Shown here in pieces: positions 25,476 to 37,100 of a DNA stretch of 64,000 nt. The DNA is taken from positions 23,108,888 through 23,172,887 of the forward strand of contig NC_081139.1 of assembly GCF_958295425.1 (NCBI RefSeq), in the 5' to 3' direction. Source of the DNA: Solea solea. Taxonomy: Eukaryota > Chordata > Actinopteri > Pleuronectiformes > Soleidae. Both the position numbers and the translations under genes were made by a program. The notes beneath the pieces were generated by a model, which did no database searches, had not been told where the DNA came from, and was given only the letters and a program-made list of their open reading frames with translations. Position 1 is the first letter of the stretch. Each line of letters starts with the position of its first letter.

Positions 25476-25804
25476 GCAGTGGGGATGGAGAAACCCTGAA
25501 GTAGAGGACCAGCCAAAGTGTGCTCACTTTCACAAAATGTCTTCGCTTCCATTTGGTTTCTACAGTTTTTGGTCCTCACAAAGATGCAAGCACACACACA
25601 CACACACACAATAGCAGGGCTATAGTCGTTCCTGTGCCAACATCTCTTAAATTGCACCTTGGTGTGTTTGATTTGTCTCAACCCCTCCCCTCTCTCCTTC
25701 TTACTGAGCAGCCACCCAAGTGTCTGTGGAAGTGCAAAGCAGGCACTTCTGCCACGGTAATGTGTGGCGGGGGGGGGACGGTGGGCAAAAGAAGGTGGTG
25801 ATCG

Positions 25805-25935
25805 GAGTGAGCCATAAGATCTTCTCTCTGCAGCTCTACGGGGATTTATTAGACCGGGGAGTACATTAGCATCATAAAGACCCAGGAGAATGGGCCTGTG
25901 GATGGGCTGCAGATACCACCACTACACTTTAACAT
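25805..25935. promoter_or_regulatory. Candidate conserved noncoding element
   Basis: Unique block with GGGGATTTATTAGACCGGGG and GTACATTAGCATCATAAAGA. No gene evidence. Confidence 0.25.
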
Positions 25936-26096
25936 GCTCTGCGGTATCAGTCAGTGTGTGTGTGTGTGTGTGAGTGAGTGTGTGAGGAATAAGATTACCC
26001 TGATTTACCTTAAAGAAAGGCAGTTAAATGGTTTATGGATCATCCTGAAGCAGCCCTGGACTAATACTTCAGGAGATGATGGAAAGATGCTGCAAA

Positions 26097-26134
<38 letters not shown>
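26097..26134. repeat. (GA)n microsatellite
   Basis: GA run of about 17 units. Confidence 0.9.
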
Positions 26135-26138
<4 letters not shown>

Positions 26139-27124
26139 CAAACAAAAGGAGGCAGGTGAAATATGAAGACAAGCCATCTTTGAGAAAACAGGCCGATTTT
26201 CACAAATTAGTAGGGGCAACAAAGCATTTTATTGGTCAAAACCTTCATAATGAATTCTCTTGGAAAAACTGTCACAGTGAACAAAACAAAAAAAAAATCA
26301 CCTCTTTCTAAGTGTGATACTTGTTTTCTTTTAATTGCACAGCTACGAATGACATCACAGAGCGGTAATGGAGAGAGGCAATGTCTTAATCAGTGTAGAT
26401 CATTGGTGCCCCCTGGTGGACGTATAATGTAACTGCGTATGAGGAGGTTTCTACAGTACTGTAAGATTTTATACTGAGAATTTACCATGTGCAATCGTAG
26501 TCTGTGTATGTTTTTCTGACATCTCTATCATCTATAGAGAACTTCAATGATGTGTTATATTTTACTGATTATTCTCAGTCACAAACATGTTTGCAGTTTC
26601 CACATTACACTGCAAAAACAACATGAAAACATGGGTCTAATAAAGATTGTTTGTGAGCGGAATTTAAACTTATGAGGACCAGATAAGTGTCTTATCCCAT
26701 TTCACCATATTTTTAAATGTAATTATATCCTATTGCACTTTGCATTTATTTACAACTTTTTTACTAACATCTGTGTTTACCAGGAACTCTTTCAAGCGTT
26801 TTCAAGTTCTTATATATAATGTTTTTGATCATTTATTGTTATTATGATATTATGATTTATTGTGATTTAAAACACTCTTTAAGCTATTTTAAAGGCTTTT
26901 TGGGCTCTAATTTCTAACAACCATTGGGATGATGAGCATGTAGGCTAGGGATTTTTTTTTTTGTTTGTTTTTTTAAATAATAAAACAAATACTACTTCTA
27001 CCTTCTCTTAACTATGGACCCCCTATTTTTTTTTTAATTCTTTTTTGAGTTTTCTAATTGTCATTCTCACATTGTGATATTGGTCTAAATCCATTTTAAA
27101 AACAAAGGGATCTCAGGTATTTTA

Positions 27125-27272
27125 TACCAAACACAAATCATAATTCTAACACTAACCCTAAAACCTTAGGGTTAGCCCTGAAAAAGCCCTTTAGAGTTGT
27201 GGGGACCAGAAAAGTCCACACAAGGTCAAAATGTCCTCACAAAGATTCCAACACAAGTACACACACACACAC
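27125..27272. repeat. Telomere-like dispersed repeat, copy 5
   Basis: AATTCTAACACTAACCCTAA, AAAGCCCTTTAGAGTTGTGG, GTCCACACAAGGTCAAAATG, then a (CA)n tract at 27259-27279. Confidence 0.65.
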
Positions 27273-28305
27273 ACACACTCACACTTGAATATCAGTGTAA
27301 AAACAAAACACAGTGAAAGGTCTCTGGTAAAACATTTTATATTCTCAGAAAAATCAGAACCACTTTTCCCTGTGTCGTTTCCTCTCTATATCGCCCTCTA
27401 GTGGGGGAGGCCTGAGCAGCTCTTTGGAGTGTTTCGGCTGAGTGACAGTATAACAGTCCAACTGGGGCTGACAGGAAAAAAAGGCACAATTCCGGCAGAC
27501 GGAGAGAGACAAATGGAGAGTCAATTTGAAGTCAGTTGTTTTTCCTGGTCTCAGTTGTCACAGTGTCAGGGAGGAAGTCAGGGAAGAAGGAGGAAAGGAA
27601 ATAAAAAAAAATGCTGACCTGCTTCAGCCTGACCAAAACCACTGGTAAACCTTACATTGACAACATGAGCAATTTGGACTTAATTAATGATTTTCTGGCT
27701 CCAGTTATTGATGTTAAAGGGGAGAGAAAAAGTTAAAAAAATAATGTAAAAATGCTAAATAGTCTCTTGAAAGTCATTTAAAAACATGGGCATCCTCACT
27801 TATCGCCCAGTGAAACATCTTTACCTCTTAAAAATGGCCAGAATTTTTTTTTTTTAGCTTTGGAATAAAACTAAAACAACAAATACAAATAAAATACATT
27901 TAAGTGGCTTAGAGGCATACAATATTTCATTTCATAATTCTTCCATGTACAAAGTCGAAACAACAACAACATAGTTTTCCAGTGCTTTGGGGGATAAAAT
28001 AAACAACAAACTATATCTAAAGAAAACAGACACTTCTTTGAATCAAAAAAAATAATAAAATCACCTTCAATTTTTTCAATTCTATACTTATCAGTACTGA
28101 TCATAAGCTATGTCAAATAAAAGCCAAGCTCCTGGTCGGCCACAGCAGAGAATGACTCAGGTGCAACTCAGTAGCCGGTGAGAAAACAGCCTCCCTTTGT
28201 GTGGCAGTTTGAACAGCAGGGTCTGCAGTTTACTTCTGCAACTGACAGCCTCACTCCACTGACGCACAGGAGGCTTGTTAATGTGCTCATCTGAAAACAG
28301 CTCAA

Positions 28306-28310
<5 letters not shown>

Positions 28311-28342
<32 letters not shown>
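28311..28342. repeat. (AT)n microsatellite
   Basis: Alternating AT run; a small CTG tract (28498-28516) lies nearby. Confidence 0.9.
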
Positions 28343-28348
<6 letters not shown>

Positions 28349-28548
28349 AACATACAGTATATATGTGTGTGCAAGTGTGTGAACAATAAAATGCATGCGT
28401 GTGTGAAGTGGGTGGTCACACGCCACGTTAAAGGCATGTCTGAACGTAAGCGCGTGAATGTGTGCGACGTGTGATTTTTCCAGTGATTACTACAACTACT
28501 GCTGCTGCTGCTGCTGCCGTCAGCTGACACAAACCGTCTCTCTCTCTC

Positions 28549-28554
28549 TTTATT
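28549..28554 (-). terminator. First canonical poly(A) signal downstream of tfeb
   Basis: AATAAA on the minus strand (TTTATT on plus). It is the nearest canonical hexamer to the stop codon, 1.67 kb away. A nearer CATAAA at 29718-29713 may be used instead. Confidence 0.3.
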
Positions 28555-28560
28555 ATCACA

Positions 28561-30225
28561 TCGTGTCACTGTTACTACAAGGCCCACAGAGTCACATGGA
28601 CCCATTGACCTGGTATTAACCTCCATCCTGAGTGAGTAAGTGGACAAGTCTGAATGCTTGTGCTGCAGTGGATAGTTTACAGTTTACATACCAAGTCAAC
28701 GCAGACGCGAGTAGATGTGCATTTCGAATTCAAGTGAACCAACGCAACCAATGAATTGAAAATGTTCAACTTTGGAAAAGAATTTGACTTGCGATCGACA
28801 CCGGTGGTTGTTGTTGCACAAAAATGGTGCAGTGTTGTTGGTGTGAACGCAGCATTAGCGTCCACTTCCTGTAGTTTCACAGTATGCTGACACCAATTAG
28901 CATTAATTGTCACAAGATTTTCTTCAAATTTTCTTTCATGTTACAGCGGCGTGAGTAGCGCGTTGAGACTTTTCACGTCTCTTTTAACTCTGTCACTCAC
29001 CACACAAACTGAAAGTGGACACATCTGTACAGTCAGACTCATGAAAGACATAATTTGTCTTTTTCGCTAAGAGATAGAGCATCAGTGTGTATTTCTTTTT
29101 TTTTTTTTAAAGAAAGTGGGATGTGATGAAGATGGATGTCAGTACCGGGTTTGACCGATGCCATAGCGACAGAAAGATTAACAGCTTAGCTCCTGTGTTA
29201 CTAATTATTTCGCTGGTACAGAAGCAAACTGAAGCTTTTACAGGCAAAACTGAGCTTGATAGTCAGTCTAACCTCTGGTCACGATGTCTAACATATAAAA
29301 CTTAGGAGGCTATGAGGAGCAGCAGCTGCACAAATCAGAAGGCACAGTGATGATGGATCATGACCCTGACACAGTCCAGGTAAACATTTGTTTCTACTTA
29401 ACACGATCCTGCTCGTCTGTTTCCAATACAGTACCTGAGTATTTTGACACCTCACAGATTGGGATGACTCTAAAAAAGCCACTGACACAGTGTGAAAAAA
29501 TTATTTAAGTCGTGGAAACTGAGGGACAGCATCGCATCTCCAAGATGAAAACAGGATCTTTGTCTGACACCAAAACGACCAACGCCGAAGGCACTAAAGT
29601 AAGCTGGGATAGAAACAGACTGAGAAACAGAGCGCTGCGTCTCCGTCAGATAAAATATGCATGCACGTCCATGACGCCATTTCCATTTTACTCACTATCG
29701 TTCACTCAATCATTTATGGTTACTAAAAGAGGTGGATGTAAAGGGGAAAATAACTAACCTCTATCAAGTGAGATAATGCACTCGGTTGTCCTTGTATCTG
29801 ATAATTTCAGTCTAATTAAATATTGTTTTTTTGTCCCTTGCCCAATTATGATTCAGAGCCACCCTCATGGAAGCACACTCCTGACCAGGCAGTGTCGCTT
29901 CACCCTGTGTAAATGCTCAGCCTGTCGGGCAGAGTTTGACGTTATCTCGCGTGTACTTGTGTATGTTAGTGCAGATGTTTTCAGTTGAGAGAGCTGTGTA
30001 CCATATTTGTGTTTGTACCATTAACACCGTACTCTACCACAGAGTGTCACCGGTGTGTGTGTGTGTGTGTGCGCGTGTTGTGACTCAATGGTGGGTGAAT
30101 ATCTGGTGTGATGCCTGGTGGCTGATTTCCTTTCCATCGTATGTGCTGTACATGTGTCTACCGTCACTGATGCACCCCATGTGACACCTCTGTGTAAGTG
30201 TGTGTGTGTGTTTGTGCGCACGTGT
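28561..30225 (-). other. tfeb: tfeb 3' UTR and 3' flank (end not fixed)
   Basis: Downstream of the stop there are (GT)n tracts at about 30051-30073 and 30198-30212. Scanning the minus strand, a CATAAA variant is found at 29718-29713 and the first canonical AATAAA only at 28554-28549, so the 3' UTR could be about 0.5 or about 1.7 kb. No other gene is seen in the interval. Confidence 0.4.
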
Positions 30226-30810
30226 CTACAGTATGTCTCCGTCCTCTATGCTGAAGCTGGACCTGCGGCTGGAGTCGACCGAGGCTTCGGGGGACATTGC
30301 TGAGAGCAGCGGGTCTCCGCCCATTGGGGACAAGGGCTCATCCATCATCAGGAAGCCCAACTCCCCTCTTCTCCCATGGCCTTCCAGTCCACCCAGTTCG
30401 CCCAGTTCCGACATGCCGTCTGAGAAGCCAGGTATACCATCACATAAGTCCAAAGACTGGGCGTAGTCAAAGGCCTGGGAGCTGCCCACAGTTGGGTACT
30501 GCAGGGGCTGCTGGTGCTGGTGCTGGTGCTGGAGGTGCTGAGGGAGCGGAGGCAGCTGCCTGGGCTGTGGCTGAGGCTGGCCCTGAGGATGGAGGTGGTT
30601 TTGTGGAAGGAAGTGTTGCTGGGGGGCCTGGGGCTGAGCCTGGTTCTGGGGTAGGTGATGTGGCTGGTGGTGGACTTGTAACTGAGGGTGAGAAAGCTTC
30701 TCCTCTGGGCTGATCTCTTGTTTTATATAAGGGGCCATGATGTCAGTCAGATTCATGGCAGAGGGAGAGGGGTTGGCCAGGCCGTGCATCTGAGCCTGCA
30801 TTTCCAACTC
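30226..30810 (-). CDS. tfeb: tfeb exon 11: residues 326-519 and stop
   Basis: 585 nt. Starts [11 protein letters not shown] (end of zipper), then IKQE at 354-357 (SUMO motif, the same element as in MITF), a Gln/His/Pro-rich stretch at about 366-430, a Leu/Gly/acidic region, [17 protein letters not shown], and the C-terminal [16 protein letters not shown]505, S506, S509, S510 and S512 match the serine cluster phosphorylated in mammalian TFEB. Acceptor GTGTGCAG; stop TAG at 30228-30226. Confidence 0.96.
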   Translation of the reverse strand, partial: ELEMQAQMHGLANPSPSAMNLTDIMAPYIKQEISPEEKLSHPQLQVHHQPHHLPQNQAQPQAPQQHFLPQNHLHPQGQPQPQPRQLPPLPQHLQHQHQHQQPLQYPTVGSSQAFDYAQSLDLCDGIPGFSDGMSELGELGGLEGHGRRGELGFLMMDEPLSPMGGDPLLSAMSPEASVDSSRRSSFSIEDGDIL

Positions 30811-33800
30811 CTGCACACAGTGAGAGGACAACATCCTTAATATCAGAGCACTCGCTGCTGTGTTTGTTGTTTTTTCAACCGTGAATGATGATTTCATAAT
30901 ATATAATATTTGACTGAATAAGAAAGTGTTTCAGTTGGACTGAATTGTACATTTAAGTTCAAAGAATCTTGAAAGAATAAATGTTTATTTTTTGGAACTA
31001 TAGAGAATAATTATTTACATGCGTCGGTAATAGCCAGCAGCAACCAGTGTGGCCTACATTTATATAAGCTTGTTTAGTGTTTTGGTTACAGTTCATGTCC
31101 ATGTTATTATTTACATCATTTTAAATGTATTTCTGTCAGCTTTAGATATCAATACACCTATTTTGAGTTAATATGTTTTAGTACTTTTACTTTGAAATTA
31201 TCATGAAAATCTTTACTGCAATATCATGATGGAATATTCTGGGTTTTTTTTCCCACCTATTGACCAGACTAGATGCTCACTGGCCCTCAAAGGTCATTTG
31301 AGTTTGACACCGCTGTGTTAAGTTGTGTGTCTGTGTGTTACCTGGATGCGTAGCAACATCTGTTTGTTGGCCATCTCCATTCTTTTGAAGTTGTTTTCCA
31401 CCTCCCTGCTCCTCTGCACATCTTTCTGCATGCGTTTGATGTACTCGACTGATGCCCGCAATATAGTGCCTTTGTTCCAGCGCACATCACTATGCACACA
31501 GTAAAAACAAAAAAACAATTCCCACATATAATTATGGTATTCATTCAACAATGTCACATACGCTGAAAAAGCAGCAAAGCAATCAACTCACAGGTCGTTG
31601 GTTTTGGGGATCATGGTGCCCAACTCTTTGATTCGATCATTGATGTTGAATCTCCTCCTTCTCTCAACTATTCAAGAGAAAAAGAAGATATGAGGGTGAG
31701 ATTAAACAGGAAATGACACTGGTAAATATATTATGAACACAGTAGGACAGAGGAAACAAAGGCATGAAAAGGAAGAAGACAGAAGATAAAATACTGTAAG
31801 CTTGATAGATTGTGAACCTTGAAACTACAAGAGTTGAATTTGAGCGCGTCAACGCAGACTGTAACAGTGACTGAGTACAAGTATAAATCAAAGGCACACA
31901 GGTTAATACAGCATCACAAAACTACAAACCAGTGCATTTTATTTTCTCTACTATATTATATATTATAAAGGCCAAACTGGGATAGACGCGTGCACGCTCA
32001 GTCACAGGCAATTACACTTAAGTGCCAGAGCAGCAAAAATGACCAAGTTAACCATCCACCCACTAGTTGCCCTATGTCAGCTAAATTATAGCAAGGAAGT
32101 GCAAAACTGTTTTTGCAAGGGACATATTATGATGTGTGTGCATGTATGTGTGTGTGTGTGTGTGTGTGCACACGGCATGCATACATTTATAAAGGACTTA
32201 CTGAGATTGTGGTTGTCTTTCTTCTGTCTCTCCTTGGCCATTGCACGGGCTTCTGTGTGTTTGCAATAACAAAAAGTGATTAACTAATGGTTGTGACTGA
32301 GTGACCATGTCTCATCAGTTTTTTACGTACAATACAGTTGTCCACATGACGTCACAACAGTTTCTACAAAGTGCAAATGTACTACAATGTGCAAAACCTC
32401 GACATTCGCACCTGACAGTTCTCGTTTGATGGTCAGGTTGGCAGGACAGGAGTTACTGGTCGTAGCAATGGCCGGCCCCTTCATCCCAGGACCTGTATAC
32501 ACATCAAGGTGACTGCTAGACAGAGGGAGCTGAACACACACACAGACAGACATGTACACAAAAAACACACACATTTAGGCAACATTGTACTTGTACATGG
32601 CAACTTTATACTGCATTTGGAATAGATGTTTGGTAGAAATAAGGCAAGAAGGTTGAAAATATTCTATATGCCTTCATGCAATGTCATATAACTGGTTTAC
32701 TCTCTGTGAGTGGATTGGTTGCCATCTCATCAAAGTGGAAGAACAATGGAATGGTTCTGCAGAGTCTTTGATTAAATTATATTCATTTTAATGTTGAATT
32801 TAATCAAAATCACTGGTGTTGAATCCAAAATAATCAGTCTTTTCTTTGACGACGTATTTACTGCTTCACACACTTGAGCGAATAACTTTACGGTCAGTGT
32901 TGGTGCTTATTGTGCCATAAAAGAGCAGATAGTGGGAGATAATGCAATAATATCACACCTAAGGATGACCTGCCAAATGCACAGCAATGATTGACCATCA
33001 TGTCATCTATCTTATCTCTCTTTATGGCATGATTCTCTCCTTCTCCAGCTCCTTAACTCACACTCGTGGCTAGGTCTCGCTAACTCTTGCACTTTAGACA
33101 TTGTGTAAAAACTGCAATGTCGCTCGGTATGGACCCCCCTAAAACAACATAATTTCCTTTTAATGACATGGTTTAACGAGTGTGATGGACTTTTTATGCC
33201 CGGTTGCGAACTATGTCGTTTCTTCCTGGAGCGAGGGCAAATGTGTTGCTGCTAATGAGGCCTGAAAGATAAGGTATCTGTACCTTATCTGTTAGCTACT
33301 CTGTGAGATCAAACACACTCACACAGGGTGACTTCTGTATGTAAATGATACGCTCCGTTATATTTCTCAAAAAGGAAATAGAGAATGCAATTTTCTTATA
33401 ATCTATTTATTACATTATCATTTTAAGATGTGTGTGGGGGGAAAAAAAACATCACAATAACCCGCACTTCCACTGCTGATGTACTGTGATGTAAGTGACA
33501 CTTCACGTTCAACTATTTTAGTAAAAAGTAAATAACATCTTAAACTATGGTGGTGACCTTAATAATAGTGGATATGAGGGTAACAGGAACTGTATGCTTC
33601 AGATGATTGCTTTCTGAAGTCAACATTGTCCCGACCACACTGACCTCCAGTGTCCTGGCTGGAGAGCCTGCCTCTCATCATACCATAAAACTCAATTAAA
33701 CAAACATGACTGGGACTCAGTATGGCTCAGTTTAACCATCCACACACACACGCACATTTAAATAGTAAAACTGCTCACTTGTGCCTGGTATTCAGTGGTG

Positions 33801-34112
33801 TTCCCAGCTCTTACTGAACTTTGAGATTCCAAGAATTCCATGCAGTTTGCCACTTTAATCCGCATCAGGATTAGCAGGTGAGTTTTACTTAGTGGTCTGT
33901 CAGTTGAGAATAATGCTCTAAATGTTGTTTCCAGTGTGTCAGAACAATGTGTCACACTGAAACACTGCTCGCATCAGTAAGATGTTGTGAAACTATCTCA
34001 GTCAGGCTATTGTGTGCTGGCTTCATGCACACTGATTATCCTCAGGGCTGATCAATCACCTAAGCTAATCAATCAGTGTGATGATACGCATGTGCGCACG
34101 CACACACACACG

Positions 34113-34154
<42 letters not shown>

Positions 34155-37100
34155 TGCGGACACAGACACACAGATTTAACAAATCAATCACAGAGGACAT
34201 GCTGTTAGATAAAGCTACACGAAACAAACTCCTTTTTCTGTTTCTCTCTCACACACACACGCATACACATTAACATACACACAATGTGCAGTGTAGCACT
34301 GAACATGATGTTCAACACCAACTCAAATTGAAGACACAATCCTGATTCTGGCCCAAATACACACACAGACATACATTATGAAACCCTCCTCCACCTCACT
34401 GCCCCTGCTGTGGCTCATCTTATAATCAGAGACCTAAGGCTGGGAGTTAGAGCTGCCTCTGCATCAGTTCAATTGTGCTTCACTCAGACTGAAAACCCAA
34501 CTCCCACACAGCAGCAACTAAAGCTCACATTACAGCAATCTTACAAACAAAACTTCAGTGTCTTACCAGCTGAATCTGTTCCCCTTCAAAAACTTCCACA
34601 ATTGCATACGTCTTATTCATCTCCTTCATCTTCCTCTCCTTCCGTCACTGAGTTGTGGCTCTTTCTTCTTCTCTCACAGGCAAAAGCAGCACGCTGAGCT
34701 CTCTCTCTTTCTCTCGCTCTCTCTCTCTATCTCTCTCCAACTCTGGCTATCTCTCTGCCACTGCCACCCTTGTCCTGGGAGAATGACCTCAGCAGCAACG
34801 ATTGTCTTTCTTCTACCTCTGCTCCCCACCAAACAAGAGTGAACTTTCCCCTAACTGGACTTTCAGCCTGTTTTCCCCTTGCACAAATTGCACTCATCCC
34901 CCTTTCCCTCCACCCTTCCTTGCCTCCCCCTCTCCTCCTCCACCTCCCTCCCTGTCTGAATGTCTTGTAAACAAGTTGAACGCTAACTGCTGGCAGTTTA
35001 ATTGTTAATTTTCTGAGTTTGTTACATCAAACACAGAGTGCTGCACGGTCTTTATCCAACATGTTGTCTGCAGTGCTGGGTACCGCCGCTATCCATAGGA
35101 TTCCGATTCACAAGGTCCCGATTCCATTCAATATTAATTCATTTAGAGATATTTAAGTTTCCATACCAATTTTGCTTGGTTACGAAAGAGAACTAACGCT
35201 GTGAATTGTATATAATTTGCATCTCTGTAACCTGGTGCATTAACACATTAATGTTTAGATTAATAAGGGTGTTGTGAGCAGCTATGACTTATGAAGTATT
35301 TCTGGTTCTACACCATAAATGATTAAGTAACAAACAAATCTGCAGACTCAGGTGTTAGCTTAGTGGTCACGGACAAGAAATCACATCCATCTGAGAACTT
35401 AATGAATCAATGTAGGATCTTCCAAAAAATACTTTAAACCCAGCCTTTTAGTTGCCTGTACAGTTTCGAAACACTTAATTTAATTAAACACTTATGCTTG
35501 CTGGCTTGTTTGTGGATGCCTGGGGACAAGGACAGACTGACAGCCAAAGAAAGTCCGTTTAGGGTATAAATACTGGCCTGAACACACTGAACAGTACATT
35601 TCACATGGTTTAAAAGTCTAACAACTGTACAACCAGCAAAACCATCACTAATAACAGTGACAGGAACTAAGAACATGAAGGGTGAAAAGAGAGGGAGGGA
35701 GAGAGAGCGACAGGAACAGCTCGGCTTCCATGGAGGGAGTTAAACTCATTCTCTCACACGTCTGTGAGCGTGGACAACAACTTTAAACTCGAGAAAAAGA
35801 TAAGCTCAGTAGTAAAAACAAGCTTCTTCCAATTAAGGCTCCTTGCCAAGGTGAAGGAGTCCCTTGAAAGGGCAATTCACGCCTTCATTACCTCTCGACT
35901 ACTGTAATAATCTCTATATTTGTCCCGATCAGTCGGCTCTCCGGAGCATACAGGTTGTCCAAAATGCTGCTGCTCGCCTTCTGACAGGGACACTGTAGGA
36001 TTAATTTTAAGATCTTATTACTTGCTTTTAAATGTCTCAATGGTCTGGCACCTGACAGAGTGCTTGAAGCTAGGGGAAATAGGGATATCCTTCCTTTACT
36101 TGCGAGAGCTGCCCAGACCTTAAAGCAAGTCAAAAACTTCTCTCTTCTCGCTGGCTTTTAACACTAGGACACCCTCGCCTCACTGTAAAGTCATGGACTA
36201 TCCTAACTTACTTATTCTATTGTTCTGTGGTTTCATCCTCTGCTAATTGTTTGTAGTTTATTGTTGTATTGTTTTTCTCTTTAAGGGCAGCTCATAGCCA
36301 AGCGGAAAGGGAACTTGGCTTACCTGACTCCCAACCAGGTCAAGGGCTAGGGTAACTCTGAGCAAAGTACCCAATCCCCTTTTGCTCATTGTTAATTGGA
36401 CATTCTAAATTGACCACAGCCATGGGGGGGTCAATGCCAAATCAAATATGCAGATCATCTGATGTGGTGACCCCTCGAGAGGGAGAAGCCAAAGGATATA
36501 ACATTTAAAAAATGGTTTTGTTTCTTAATTATTATTATTATTATCTAGCCTCTTATTGAGTAATAGAAATAATTTTTAGTAATTACTCCAGTATTGAACT
36601 GTACTGTACACTGTAAACTGTAAAAAACTATTCAACTGAGAGTTTACCAAAGGTATTTAGATTCTTAAAAAGTGTTTTTCCACGGGAAGTTTTGAGTACC
36701 CTTTGGTCATAATCACACAAAAACAGAAAACAGCAAATTATATGTGGCATATAAACGAATACAACTCAAGTGAGCGTTAAAGTGCACCTTTTGTCCCTCT
36801 GTTGTAGTAGTTCTACTTACTGTGTTGGGCATCTGCACAAGGTCAGTGTACGCTTGAATATCATCATAACTGGACTGCATGCTGATGATGTCATCAATTA
36901 CCTCATCCATCTGGGAAAAAAGGGAGGGCAACAGCGTTAGCAATGTGATTATGAAAAGAACCATAATGTCAAACTTTAGGAGGAAAATCCAGTCACTACT
37001 CGTACATTCATTCAAGCATCTGAAAGCTGATCCTCCACAGGAACTTCAGGTGCATGCACTCAAGAGAAAAGACTATTTCTATGTGATGGACTCGGTAACA

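Larger units (their letters stand above)
20900..28545. other. Gene-free stretch downstream of tfeb
   Basis: AAT microsatellite, dispersed repeats and several unique blocks. A 166-codon plus frame at 22864-23364 looks fortuitous: a run of Pro from C-rich sequence, no homologue known to me, no flanking splice sites of note. Confidence 0.5.
32530..36820 (-). other. tfeb intron 6 (4.3 kb)
   Basis: Donor ACA/GTAAGT at 36821/36820, acceptor TTCAG at 32530. Holds a (CA)n tract, the LINE fragment and a SINE-like copy; the rest is unremarkable AT-rich sequence. Confidence 0.85.

Noticed and set aside
25250..25681. 143-codon minus-strand ORF
   Set aside because: Runs across a dispersed fish repeat, telomere-like hexamers and a CA tract.
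28500..28516. CRISPR-like or regular array signals at short tandem repeats
   Set aside because: Simple microsatellites without spacers; a eukaryotic window.
30297..30713. 138-codon plus-strand ORF over the last tfeb exon
   Set aside because: Antisense shadow of the Q/H/P-rich coding sequence (Gly/Ala-rich by complement).
36284..36360. Functional tRNA gene
   Set aside because: A-box-like sequence only; no cloverleaf could be drawn and it continues into a SINE-like tail.
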